Assembly (NCBI GenBank): GCA_047495785.1 | Contig: JBLDXI010000032.1 | Coordinates: forward strand, 1,550,001 to 1,614,000 | Source: Lepidodermella squamata | Taxonomy: Eukaryota; Gastrotricha | Direction: 5' to 3' | Length of the DNA: 64,000 bases | Part shown: in pieces, positions 32,459 through 43,005 of the stretch | Numbering within the stretch: the first letter of the stretch is position 1 | How the letters are laid out: the number at the start of each line of letters is the position of its first letter | Notes under the pieces: model-generated | Databases searched by the model: none | Seen by the model: only the letters and a program-made list of their open reading frames with translations | Told to the model about the DNA's origin: nothing | Position numbers and translations under genes: made by a program

Positions 32459-33113
32459 ATGACCCGCTTTCTCTTCGGTAAGTGCTGACATCAATAATGA
32501 TCAGGCAATTGGAAACGTAAATTCACTTTAGTTTTAGCCGCTTTGGTTGCTGTTGCCTCTGCCCAGTGGAACCAACAGCAGCAGTACTACGGCCGCCAAC
32601 AGCAGCAACAGCCCCAGTCTAATGATCCTTGGGTTCAGCAGCAAGCTCAGATGTGGAATCGCCCGCAACAGCAGCCTCAACAACAGATGAACAGCATGCA
32701 GTTCGATCCTCAGGCTATGATGGCTAGCGCTGTTTCCAACAGCAACAACAACAACGCTAATATGGGAGGTCGTGGGGGTTCGATGGGCGGTGGCATGCCA
32801 AACCTTGCCAACATGCCGTGCAAGAATGAACTCGCTCCGGTTGCCCTGTAAGATCTCTCATTTGTCCCAAAAATCATTCTTCTAATTTACTCATTCTTCT
32901 ATTAGGATGCGATGCCCCATGCAGAATGGCCAATTCAACATTAAGTGCTTGATGTGTGTCTACCAGCAATGCAGTTACCTTCTCCAATCCAGCCCGGTCG
33001 ACTGCAAACAGGCGGGACAGTGCCTTGAGTAAGACTGCTCGAATTACTATTTTCAATTGCATTGATTTTTTCGTTAATTTTTCAGAAACAACTATCGAAG
33101 CTGTCAAAAATAA
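32459..33113 (+). CDS. Cysteine-rich secreted protein CRS5 with Gln-rich linker
   Basis: Provisional name. Exons 32459-32477, 32532-32847, 32906-33028 and 33086-33113 (introns 54, 58 and 57 nt; phases 1, 2, 2) give 161 residues. After a signal peptide (MTRFLFVLAALVAVASA) comes a linker of about 85 residues. It starts with Gln-rich runs (QQQQYYGRQQQQQPQ), continues with Asn repeats and ends Gly/Met-rich. The eight-cysteine module then follows, with MPC at the end of exon 2, C-x10-C-x2-C-x4-C-x10-C-x5-C in exon 3 and x7-C in exon 4. With CRS4 it forms the long subgroup. The linker composition is prion-like or adhesive-like; function is unknown. Confidence 0.82.
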
Positions 33114-33221
33114 GCTGACCTGTGTAATCGATGGACTATTATTCCCCCGGTGATTTCGCATGAAATCGAAACACTGATATGATCCTTAGTTTTAGCAATA
33201 AATTACATCAAACTTGCGACT

Positions 33222-34315
33222 TTACTTAAGATGGATCCCTGCAATCATGCAGCGAATTCCACCTCCACCAATTTTTTCTATAATATCAACGTTGCAAATC
33301 ACAAGTTTTTCATGATAGACTTCGTCGATTATCTTGCGATTGGCAGCCGATAGAGATGCCAAGGCTCTTGAGCTGATTGCCAAAAATAGTTCTCCGGAAT
33401 CATTCATCAGCTCCAAACAGTTTCCGCCAAAATTAGCGACCTCATCTCGACTCAATTTGATAATTTTCCTTCCAGATGTCTTCAGGTGGCTTTCAACAAG
33501 TTCTCTTTCCTAAAACACCAGATACACTAGTCAAGATTGCGCTATAAAATCGAGTCAGTACCTTGTTGTCTTCAATTGATTCCAAGCAGATAGCTGCAGC
33601 ATGCGTTCCAATCCACATAACGACATTAGTGTGGTAATAGAGCTGGCCATTTGAGTCCTTTGAAGTAAAAGGAACAAAAGAGTATTTGAGCTTCTGGCAT
33701 ACTTCAGCCAAAAGCTCCTCATTCGTCCGGGAAGACCGACAGGCATATGCGATTCTGTTGATGTAATCGAATATTATCGAACCAGTTCCTTCTAGGAAAA
33801 TGCCTTCATTTGCCTTTGGAGTAAGATCGACCACTTCGAACTGCAATACAAGAATCATGAAATGTAGCTATTTGAAGATATACGGGTTACATTTCCCAGG
33901 GTTTGGATGTGATCAATCACATCGCGACGGACTTCGCACCTGCGAGACACGGGTTGCATCGGATAGATGAAAGCCAAACCTTCATGATGGACCGAAAACC
34001 AATTGTTTGGAAAAATCGCATCTAAAATTCCAAAATGAATATCAGCAGATCTATCTTAATAACGAAAATTATTAAACCTGGGCATTTAGGCTGTTCTTTG
34101 TCTTGGAAAACTATAACATTGACCCCAGCCTTCCTAATTTTCTCAACAGCTGCGTCGAATTCTTCCACAGCCTTGTTTTTCACATATTCGGCATCCAAAT
34201 CGGGCTTGCTCTGAAATGCATTGCTTTCGGCTGCTTCGGCATTGAAGCCGAAATTAGCCGGTCTGACCATGACGACAGTCGATGGCGACTGGAAAGGCGG
34301 TTGTAACGCTGCCAT
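33222..34315 (-). CDS. ctlX: CtlX-like amidinotransferase-fold hydrolase
   Basis: A cytosolic enzyme of the guanidino-group-modifying superfamily (arginine deiminase and relatives), close to the bacterial CtlX proteins tied to citrulline use. Exons 34315-34078, 34021-33891, 33840-33562 and 33509-33222 (introns 56, 50 and 52 nt) give 311 residues, the usual family length. The N terminus has VVMVRPANFGFN. PDAIFPNNW crosses the first splice junction, then FLEGTGS, a YYHTN motif with the likely catalytic His, and GGGGIRCM with the likely catalytic Cys near the C terminus. All are intact. The exact substrate in an animal is unknown. The open frame continues upstream to 34450 across a TTTCAG, so a 5' exon is possible. 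Horizontal acquisition from bacteria is a hypothesis; the introns show it is a settled nuclear gene. Confidence 0.82.
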
Positions 34316-34670
34316 ATCTCTTTTCACCAGATGATTTTTCCTCAGACTGAAAGTTGAAACGAGGCGTAATGTGTAGATAAGGACTAATGCGTGCTTTATC
34401 AGTTCAACCCAACTTTTGGTAATTTTTTCAACACACACGCATGATAACAAATGAATGAATGCGTGACGACGTAAAAAATGAAATCAGAGCCACCACATAT
34501 ATTTTTATTGATAATATTCAAATTCATGATTCATGGCTGCGCTGTATCATGAGCACAGATCAAGAGCCTCATTTATATGACAGATACGTTGATGGGCAAG
34601 CTGAGCAATGACAATAGACTACAATTTGCAAGACTAAAAGACACAGCAATACGTCGTATGAAAAGGTCTA

Positions 34671-35001
34671 TTACTTGCGCTGTTCCTCTTTGTAGTAAGG
34701 ACAATCAGCAGGAGGCGTATCGTCGGCGCACTTCTTCCGCAAGAATTTCAAATACTGCGGCTTGACAGCTGAAATCGGCACGGTAATTTCTATGGTTGGT
34801 CATAAAAAATAGAAAATATCCAAAACGGAAGCTCAACTTTTTCTTACCGACATTACTGTCATCATACGATGCATTGGCTTCGAAATTTCCAGCAAGGAAT
34901 TTGAGCCTTTCCATCATCATATTCTGCCTATCCGCTATACTATTCGCTTGCACCAAAACAGCTAGCGCCAAAATGCAGGTAAGAGTTATAAGTCTCGACA
35001 T
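34671..35001 (-). CDS. Small secreted peptide, unknown family
   Basis: Exons 35001-34848 and 34789-34671 (58-nt intron, phase 1, GTAAGA donor) give 90 residues. A clear signal peptide (MSRLITLTCILALAVLVQA) precedes a mature part of about 70 residues. That part has one possible N-glycosylation site (NAS) and two cysteines ten residues apart near the C terminus (KKC, then ADC), in a charged tail. It is not related to the CRS module. A TATA box lies 75 nt upstream. It might be a peptide precursor or a small secreted factor, but I cannot name it. Confidence 0.7.
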
Positions 35002-35075
35002 GATTTCAAAATAATAACGATATTTAATGCGTGTGTGTAATTGAACTATCGACTCGCATATGAGAAATTCGGCCA

Positions 35076-35082
35076 TTTTATA
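35076..35082 (-). promoter_or_regulatory. TATA box of the small secreted peptide gene
   Basis: TATAAAA on the minus strand, inside a near-palindrome (GGCCATTTTATAGGCC, 35071-35086), 75 nt before the start codon. Confidence 0.6.
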
Positions 35083-35991
35083 GGCCAGCTCGTGTTTGCG
35101 ATAAGAGCCACGCGTGGGAAGTTCGTAATCTGGATTCAGCACAACGACATGCACTCGAAAAGTGAATAATACCCGTGGAATTCTGGCCACAATACAAATG
35201 CATATGATGACTAACCGCAAGGTTTGAAGTGCGTTGATATGACGCAATCATGTGAAATAAAAAACCCCACCTTAAATTTCAAATTCTGTTTGGCGTTCGG
35301 CCGAACTTTGTTTTTTCGTTTTTTTCATGGTTAAAAAATGAATTCACCTGTACTGTTTATTCAACGGTGGTATTGTTTGTATCAAAGAGTTGTAAAAACA
35401 CACATGATCTGTATGATAATAACGTACGTAAAAGGAAAATACATCGCGGAAAAAATAGCTCGCATGCCGGGTTATTTACGCAACTGTAAACACAGTGATC
35501 ATGATCCGCGGCCATAATTATTCGCGCACTGGCTCTGCAATCGCTGCCTACAAAATAAACCGAGAATATGATTTGCACATCGCAAAAAGGCGCCAAAAGA
35601 CCAGCCAGCCATGGGCATGGAACTATACTATAGATGCTGTAGTAAGAGATACAGCGCATGGGCGAAAAAACCCAATGGACTCGATGAAAAGTTGTGCCGA
35701 TCTTTATTGCATTTTTCAACACCCTTGTATATTCCGGCCTCAATTAAACCACGCCTTTTAAATTATCAATGCAGAGTTATTTACTGGCACAGACACCAGG
35801 CACCACTTATCCTATGCAATATACACGCTAAAATTGCATTTTGTGTCTTCCGCACTCAATTTGCTTTTGTTTTTATGAACATGTCACAACAAGATTTAGA
35901 AATCATTTGTGCGACGTCGAAAAGCTTCGGTGCGAAATTTCAAAGTCGCCTACTCCTAGTTCGGCAGCATTTCTCGCCGAACTCTCATAAA
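35083..35991. other. Intergenic region between the secreted peptide gene and M13 gene 2
   Basis: About 900 bp between divergent genes. Frames on both strands overlap each other without motifs. I see nothing else to annotate. Confidence 0.4.
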
Positions 35992-38131
35992 ATGGACGAA
36001 AGCTCTGCAGCGGTGGCAGAAGCTGCTGTTGAAGAGGTTAGCATAAAGAAGCAGAAACCAATAAAGACACCCAGAGAAAAAGGTGAGTTGAGTTATTTAT
36101 CAAACGAATCTTCTCACCTATTTTCGCAGCTATGAAGTGTTTAAGGCTCCTTCTCATCGCCACCATATCAATATCTGTAATGGCCCTTCTTAGATGGGCT
36201 ATCTTGTACTCGACTCCTAAATATGAGATTGTTTGGCTTAGCACCGATTGTCAGAATGACGCTTGTTCAGCTCGAGCCGCAGCTCTTTCGAATTACATGC
36301 AAAAATACGTTGACCCATGCGAAGATTTCTACGACTACGCTTGCGGAAATTTCGACAGCTCGGCCGATTTCCAACGAACCCAGCCCAAGCCTGCTACAGC
36401 TCAAGAAATTATCGCAGCCCTAGCGAGAGAAAATTTCATCAAATTGCTGCGTAAGTCTCTTCAGATTATATTTAATTTCAGAATGGCGATTTTGCTCTTT
36501 TAGAGGATGATTCGTTTTTCCAGTCTAAAAGCGATCGGAAGTTGCTGCTATTTTACGACACCTGCATAGCGAACACTGACCAAGACCAAATTCATGATCT
36601 AAAAGGAATTGTGACTGAAATGGGTGGATTTGACTCGGCAGCTATTCGTGATCGAAAATCCCTGCAATCTCAACTTGAAAAGCTACTTACTTACACTCGA
36701 GACAGTTTCTTTAAGATGGAGACTTATTTCAATAGTTCATCTCTACGTCCACTAGCTCATCTACAGCCTGGCACAATACAACTCCACGGGGCTAAGGAAA
36801 TCATGGTCTCAAATCACATCCATGCGTTGCTAAGTGGATCTGCTGGGAAATACATCAGTGAAGTTTCAGCTTTGGAGGAAAAACTGCAGAGCTTCAGATC
36901 CACGCCAGCAGGAGGTTACGTTGAAATGCGATTTCAGGATCTTGGCAACTGCTGCACGACTTTCAACTGGTCATCAGTCAGCGACTCCCTGAAGTCGAAA
37001 ATCAATTTCGACCTGAAGTCCGTAACATTTTCCTCCGACTCAAACTTCTGTGGTTATATGAAGAAAACTTGCCAGTATCTCGAACAGGCTCTGATTGAAA
37101 AGGACGGGTCTCTAATTGTCCAGAACTACTTCACATGGAAAGCCGTTTCTGAATACGCGAGAATGCAATCGAACATTCCTGAACATTGCGTCAGAGATGC
37201 AACACGATCTATGCCACTGGTTGTTGCTTCCATCTATAGGAGAGCTTTTTTCAATGAATCGTCAAATCGATCCCTGAAGGATATCGCTCAAGGAATCATC
37301 GACTCATACCGGCGAAAGATTGCGAACTCAAAAACACTCAGCATTATTGCTAGGAAAACAGTTGTAGCCAAGTTGAAGAAACTTACCGTTGAAATATGGC
37401 CGCCTTCATGGACACTGGATGCAGCTAAACTGGATGCATTTACAGATAATTTAGTTATCACCGATCGATCTCACATCGAAAATCTAGTCAGATCTCGTCG
37501 AGTTGAGTTTGGAAACGAGTTGAAGCTGATTTACTCTCGAAGCAGCAGCCTACTCACTGCTTTTGATCCTGATGTTTCCGTCGACGTTAACAATAAAGAC
37601 TCGGTTCAGGTCCCTGTAACTGCGCTGTTGCCACCACTCTTCGATAAAAATTACCCGGAAACTATCAATTATGGAGTAGTAGCGACAGCAATCAGTCAAA
37701 TGGTAACCCGAACCCTATCTGCCAATTTGATTCCAACTGTGAGAAGAGATGAGTATCTTATGGATAGGAAGAAATGCATTCAGGACTTCTACCGCCGAAT
37801 GGGTAAAAAGAATTGCGAAGTCTTGCAAACTGAATTGTCAGTCGAAGAGGACCTCGCTGATGTCGATGGATTGGAGCTGGCTTACGAATTATTCATGAAT
37901 CAAATGGAGGCGAAGCGCTATATAATCAAAACGGAGGATGAGAAAATGTTCTTCACGGCTTATGCTCAGACTCACTGCGATACCAGGCCAAAGGAGGAAA
38001 GGCCTTCTACCCCATCAGCTGGTCGGTATAGAGTAAACGGCCCTCTCGCGCTCAGCAAGGACTTCTCAAGAGTCTTCGAATGCAAGCCTGGCTCGATAAT
38101 GAACCCTACGTCGAAATGTCCAAATCTTTAG
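35992..38131 (+). CDS. M13 peptidase-like protein 2, catalytically dead
   Basis: First of three tandem M13 genes. Exons 35992-36082, 36130-36450 and 36504-38131 (introns 47 and 53 nt, both phase 1, as in the paralogues) give 679 residues. There is a Lys/Glu-rich cytoplasmic tail of about 30 residues, one membrane helix, then a full-length ectodomain with the conserved cysteines (DPCEDFYDYACGNF). The active site is gone. Where the paralogues have HExxH this protein reads ISQMVTR (about 37693-37713). The NAFY motif is replaced by VDVNN, the His before the C-terminal RYRVNG is missing, and the end is CPNL instead of CxxW. The EDLAD motif remains. The frame is open throughout and splice sites are good, so it is likely expressed as a pseudoprotease (decoy, scaffold or regulator) rather than a pseudogene. 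Confidence 0.85.
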
Positions 38132-38441
38132 AATGTTTAACATTTTGTTGCTTCATGAAGAGTCCTACTCCGTTACCCAATGCTCCTTTGCATGTGCAGT
38201 AATTTGTTTCGGACGGTTTTGTTTATTGTTATATAGCTGTCGAGTAAAGAGAATAATGATCTAGTCTCGTATCTTCACATGCGTTACAGCGCGTGATTGA
38301 TTGTATAGAGGGGTATTTCTCACGCAAAAAGTTGCAATAGAGTTATGGGAAAATCGCTCAGCAACATTATTAGAATAACCGATGTTGTATAGCGGATTTT
38401 TTGCTCTGTTCAACTAACACTCCTTTTTCTCAATCATCGTC
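38132..38441. other. Spacer between M13 genes 2 and 3
   Basis: A 310-bp spacer that must carry the 3' UTR of gene 2 and the promoter of gene 3. No other coding sequence and no strong TATA box or AATAAA are seen. Confidence 0.4.
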
Positions 38442-40550
38442 ATGATTGAACCATACACATACAGCAAGCGTATCAGCCGTTTAAAACTTGGAGAAAGTGC
38501 TGATCGACCTTACACTCCTGAAGATACTCGAGAGGAGCGTCGATTCGGTAGGCTTTTAAGAGCTCGGAACTAAAAAATTCATAATTTTCCGATTTTCAGT
38601 CATTCGTGCGCTTATTTTCACACTTCTGATTTTATGCAGCCTCTTCGCAATTTCTTTCCTGCCATGGATTATCGCAACTGTTTTTGAATCGCGAACAGTG
38701 CAAGCAGTTTTTAATGGATCAGAGTTCCTCGAGGGTTGCAAAACTGATTCTTGTATCAGCCGCGTGGGTGATATTTTAAGAGCTATGGATACCACAAAAG
38801 ATCCATGTGATAACTTCTACAGCTATGCAGTCGGCAATTATGAGAAACTTGGTCGCGAAAGTGCTAGTGAACTCTTGGAGGCTTCCTTTTTCCAGCTATT
38901 CAGTAAGAGTTTATGGATTATGGCAAAGGATTTTTCATCGTTTTCTTATTGACAGACGATTCTGAAAATTTTCCAGGTGAAGCTGGACAAAAAATGTTTA
39001 ATTATCTTCGAACGTGTGAGACAGCAACCTCGGAATTACTTTTTCAAGGGCTGAATGACATCGCGGTTGAATTTGGTGGAGTGAATAACGCCGAGGCTGT
39101 TTATGGCCAATTTGCCTTCCAAATGCACCTGGAGCACCTGATTAACTTCAGCTTTAATCACATTTTCACATTCTCTTATCTGGATCCGCTGCATGATGAA
39201 ACGCCGAGAGCTGCGATTTTCGAAAACTCAGAGATCAAACTTAATCCGGTTACAATGAAAACCCTGAGTGAAGGAATTGGGCTGAATATTTCATTTTCTG
39301 AATTCGAGGACATTGCTAATCTGGACGAAGCTTTAGTTACACTCTCATCTAATCGCTCGAACGTTACTGATATTGAAATAAGTTTCAAAGAACTTGATCG
39401 TTGCTGTCCCATTTTCAACTGGACGGCGATAGGTGGAGCTATCAGTCAGCGTATTCATTTCGACGTGAACAATGCTACCTTCAACACAACTAGCACATTC
39501 TGCAACAACTTGCAAAAAATCGGCTCTCACCTCGTTACGCAACTTGATAATGCTGAAACAAGAAAAACTCTACAAAATTACTTTATTTTTACTGCTATCG
39601 TTGAAAGCTGGCTAAAAGCAGCTCCATGTCAAAGCTATATTGCTGATTACATGCCTTTAGCAGTCGGTTCTTTCTACCGCAGGCATTTCTTCGAGAATGA
39701 CACAAAACAGTGGTATTTTGATATCGCCAACAACTCAACAGCTTTTTTACGTAGAAGATTCGAATCGACTATTTCAATCAGTAATTTCTCACAAGTGATT
39801 CCTCTAGATCTGAAATTCGAGTTGTGGCCGCCAGATTGGGCGATGAATCTAGATAAGTTGGATGCTTTTCATCGCGATTTGGAAATCAACTCTCATTCTC
39901 CTCTTATCAATAATATAAATCTTAGATTTTTCCATTTCGGTAACGTTCTGAAAGCAATCTATAACAATATTGCAGGCGATCTAGTATCGCCTTTAAATGT
40001 CAACGCCTTTTACGAGGCGTTTGGTGCTAAAAGTATCACTTTCCCCGTTCAAACGTTGTCTCCTCCAATCTATGGCAGCTCATATCCTGTTGCGGTGAAT
40101 TTTGGCTCTGTTGTAAACATTCTTTTCCACGAAATCGCCCACTCCTTTGATGGCGTCTTTACGGCCGACTCAAATGGTACCTTCTGCATCATCGAACATT
40201 ACAATAAGGCTCGCCAGATGCAGTCAGAATCATACATAATGAACCAGGACGCCGTTGAAGAGGACATGGCTGACTTCTTGGCCATTGCTCCGAGTTACTC
40301 ACTGTTTCAAGAGTACACTGAGTTAACCAGAGGAAGTCTTCCAGCAGTCGCCGAAGATCAGCTGTTCTTCATATCTTACGCCTTCATGCGAAGAGATGCC
40401 GGAAATTTCGATTTGTTTGAAAATACTGCTCATTCTCCTGCGAGTGTTCGAACGAATGTACCTCTATCCCACAGCGAGGAGTTTTCTCGCGCATTTAATT
40501 GTCCTATCGGAGCTGCAATGAATTCAAGAACTAAATGTAAAATCTTGTGA
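38442..40550 (+). CDS. M13 (neprilysin/ECE-like) membrane metallopeptidase 3
   Basis: Second of the tandem trio. Exons 38442-38547, 38600-38902 and 38956-40550 (introns 52 and 53 nt, both phase 1) give 667 residues. For intron 2 I chose the acceptor at 38955 over one 21 nt later, because it keeps the alignment with genes 2 and 4. It has a cytoplasmic tail, one membrane helix and the M13 ectodomain. The catalytic set is complete: VNAFY, HEIAH (40128-40142), EEDMAD with the third zinc ligand, and the His in AHSPASVR. It ends in CKIL instead of the usual CxxW. It probably trims extracellular peptides; the substrate is unknown. Confidence 0.9.
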
Positions 40551-40555
40551 TGAAG

Positions 40556-40561
40556 AATAAA
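40556..40561 (+). terminator. AATAAA poly(A) signal of M13 gene 3
   Basis: AATAAA 6 nt after the stop codon of M13 gene 3. It implies a very short 3' UTR, as for M13 gene 4. Confidence 0.6.
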
Positions 40562-40751
40562 GAGCTTATATGTCTGATATTGCACTCATCATGTTCAACA
40601 ACCCACGCTTTACTTGCGTGTGAGTAGCGGTGGTTTCTTATCGGTACGAACTGGAGTGTGTGTAGTAGTAATGTAAACTCACAAAAACAACATTCAATGT
40701 ATGCAATCCGCTTTTTTCGTGGCTTTCCCGGTGCGAAGTCTGCGAATAGCA

Positions 40752-42937
40752 ATGGTAACGAGAAAAAAACATGATCAAGACCCGGAGCGAGGAAACGGCG
40801 TCGATAATCGGCTTCTAGCAGATAATCAAGCGATCACAACGAAAATTCGAACAAAGCCATGCACAGGTTGGAATTTTCTTGAATTTTTCTCTAGATTGCT
40901 GACTAATTTCTTTGAAAATTAGCTGGCCGGCTGTGCGTGTTCGCCGCTGTCCTCCTCATCACAATAGTATCAGGAACAATTATTGTATGGGCAATACTAT
41001 ACACCGATGAATCACGTGAAGAACATTCGAAAGAGCGTGAGTTTTTGGCAGGCTGCCAAACCCAAGTCTGTGCCAGTCGAATGAGAGATATGCTGGCTTT
41101 TATGAACGAGTCTGCGGATCCGTGTGAAGATTTTTACGAATACGCTTGCGGCAACTTTGGCGGGGAAAACAAGAACCAACCACCGAAATCAGCTGCAAGT
41201 GATTTTGTGATGAAAGCCCATAAGCAAACCCTCAGACTGCTAGGTAAAATTGTTCGATATTCTTCAAATTATGTTTTATTATTTTAATCAACAGGGGATC
41301 GGTCAATCCTCAAATCGGAAAGTGATCAAAAGTTGAAGAATTTCTTCGATTCCTGTCTTTCAAGTGAAGAGACCTCCAAATCGAGAGACTTGAAGAGGAT
41401 AATAGCAAAAATGGGAGGTTTCAATTCCAAAGCTATCACTGATCGGATCTCATTACAAAGCCAATTCGAACTTCTGATGCATTTCAATATGGATAATTTG
41501 ATCAAGATAGTTGTTCCGTCTCCACTCTCGAAAATGTCAAGCCCTTCAGCTATTTTAACTATCGGAAGCAAGCATACTATGATCCCAGAAGAATTTATAA
41601 CCATCCTGAAAAGACTGGGGGAAGGCAATACCCTCAGCGAGGCAGAAATACGGAGAGCTGTTGTGATGGACATGAAATTGACCACGAATTCAAGCGAAGA
41701 CAACGTTCTGACAACAAAGCTCACCGCATCATTAAAGATATCTGAACTCAACGACTGCTGCTCGTTTTTCAACTGGACATCAATCGCTGAAAAATGGTCG
41801 GCAAGTCTTTATTTCGACTTGACGAATGTGACTTTCAAAGCTAGCACTCAGTTTTGCGCTCAATTATCTGCCCAATGCCAATACGTCGAAACTCAGATGC
41901 AATCTTTGCAAGGACGGGAGAACCTTCAAAATCTGTTTGTCCTGAAAGCACTCGTGGAAGCAACCCGGCTTAAAACAAATCCGCAGCAAAGTGTCTGTCT
42001 ATTGACAATTACGAAATTCCTCCCGATATCAATTGGCTCTCTGTACCGGAGACATCATTTTGATGAAAATGTACTCGGTTTTGTCGAAAAGATCGCCGCA
42101 GAGGCGAGGGAACATCTGCAGCAGAAAATAGCTGAATCAAAGCGTCTAAGCCCCGCTGCTAAAGAATTTCTGACCGATGAAATTCAAAGCTTTAAAATTG
42201 AATTCTGGCCACCGAATTGGGCGTCAAACTCAACAGATATGGATGCGTTCACTAGTCAGCTTTTAATCGACAAGGATTCATTCGTTTACAACTTCATTGA
42301 AGCTAGCAATTTCGCGCTGGGTCGCAAGTTACTGTTCCTTTACTCTGGGTCTGGGGAGATGTTTCCTCCTCTTTCTCCAAACGCAGCTTACGAGGAGCCT
42401 ACCGAGAAAACTCTGACTATATTTATTCCTATTCTGATGGCGCCTTTTCTGGAGTTATCGTACCCAGATGCTGTCAAATTCGGCACAGCTGCAACCCTCC
42501 TGTTCCACGAAATGGCTCATGTTTTCGACTGTCAGCTGAAGCCGCTTGCTTTAAAAAACGATACTTTCCTAATGGAGAGACGTGGGTGCATTATCGATTA
42601 TTACACTCGAATGGGGAAGAGAGACGGCACAACTCTGCTGAGCAAATCAACAGTAGTTGATGATTTGGCTGATTCCCTCAGCATCGGCTTAGCCTTCGAT
42701 TTCTATCGCAAACACAGCTCCAACTCAGCTAGCGACAAGCTATTCTTCATTTCCTATGCACAAACAAAGTGTCGGACGAGGGCGATTGAAAATGTTGACT
42801 GGATCTATTACACCAGCCACTCGCCGCCATTCTACAGAGTCTTGGGCCCTCTGTCTCTGAATCCTGACTTTGCAAGAACATTCAACTGCGCAAAAAACTC
42901 GAGATTAAACCCAGAGAAAAGATGTGAATTACTCTAA
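40752..42937 (+). CDS. M13 (neprilysin/ECE-like) membrane metallopeptidase 4, altered zinc ligand
   Basis: Third of the tandem trio. Exons 40752-40866, 40923-41243 and 41295-42937 (introns 56 and 51 nt, phase 1) give 692 residues. It has a charged cytoplasmic tail, one membrane helix (AAVLLITIVSGTIIVWAIL), and an M13 ectodomain with conserved cysteines (DPCEDFYEYACGNF). HEMAH (42506-42520) is intact. The motif carrying the third zinc ligand reads VDDLAD, so the usual Glu is Asp; NAxY is NAAY. The His of TSHSPPFYR is kept and the end is CELL. Activity may be weakened or changed, and cannot be judged from sequence. Its stop codon overlaps the poly(A) signal shared with the dynein gene. Confidence 0.88.
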
Positions 42938-42948
42938 ATAAATTTATT
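42937..42948. terminator. Palindromic poly(A) signal shared by convergent genes
   Basis: AATAAATTTATT is a perfect 12-bp palindrome and reads AATAAA on both strands. On the plus strand it overlaps the last base of the M13 gene 4 stop codon. On the minus strand it lies about 58 nt after the dynein stop codon. One element can therefore serve both transcripts, whose coding ends are only 68 bp apart. Confidence 0.7.
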
Positions 42949-43005
42949 TTCAATATCATGAGATCAGGGAATGTTCGTTATATCACAGCAAAATCATGTT
43001 GTTCT

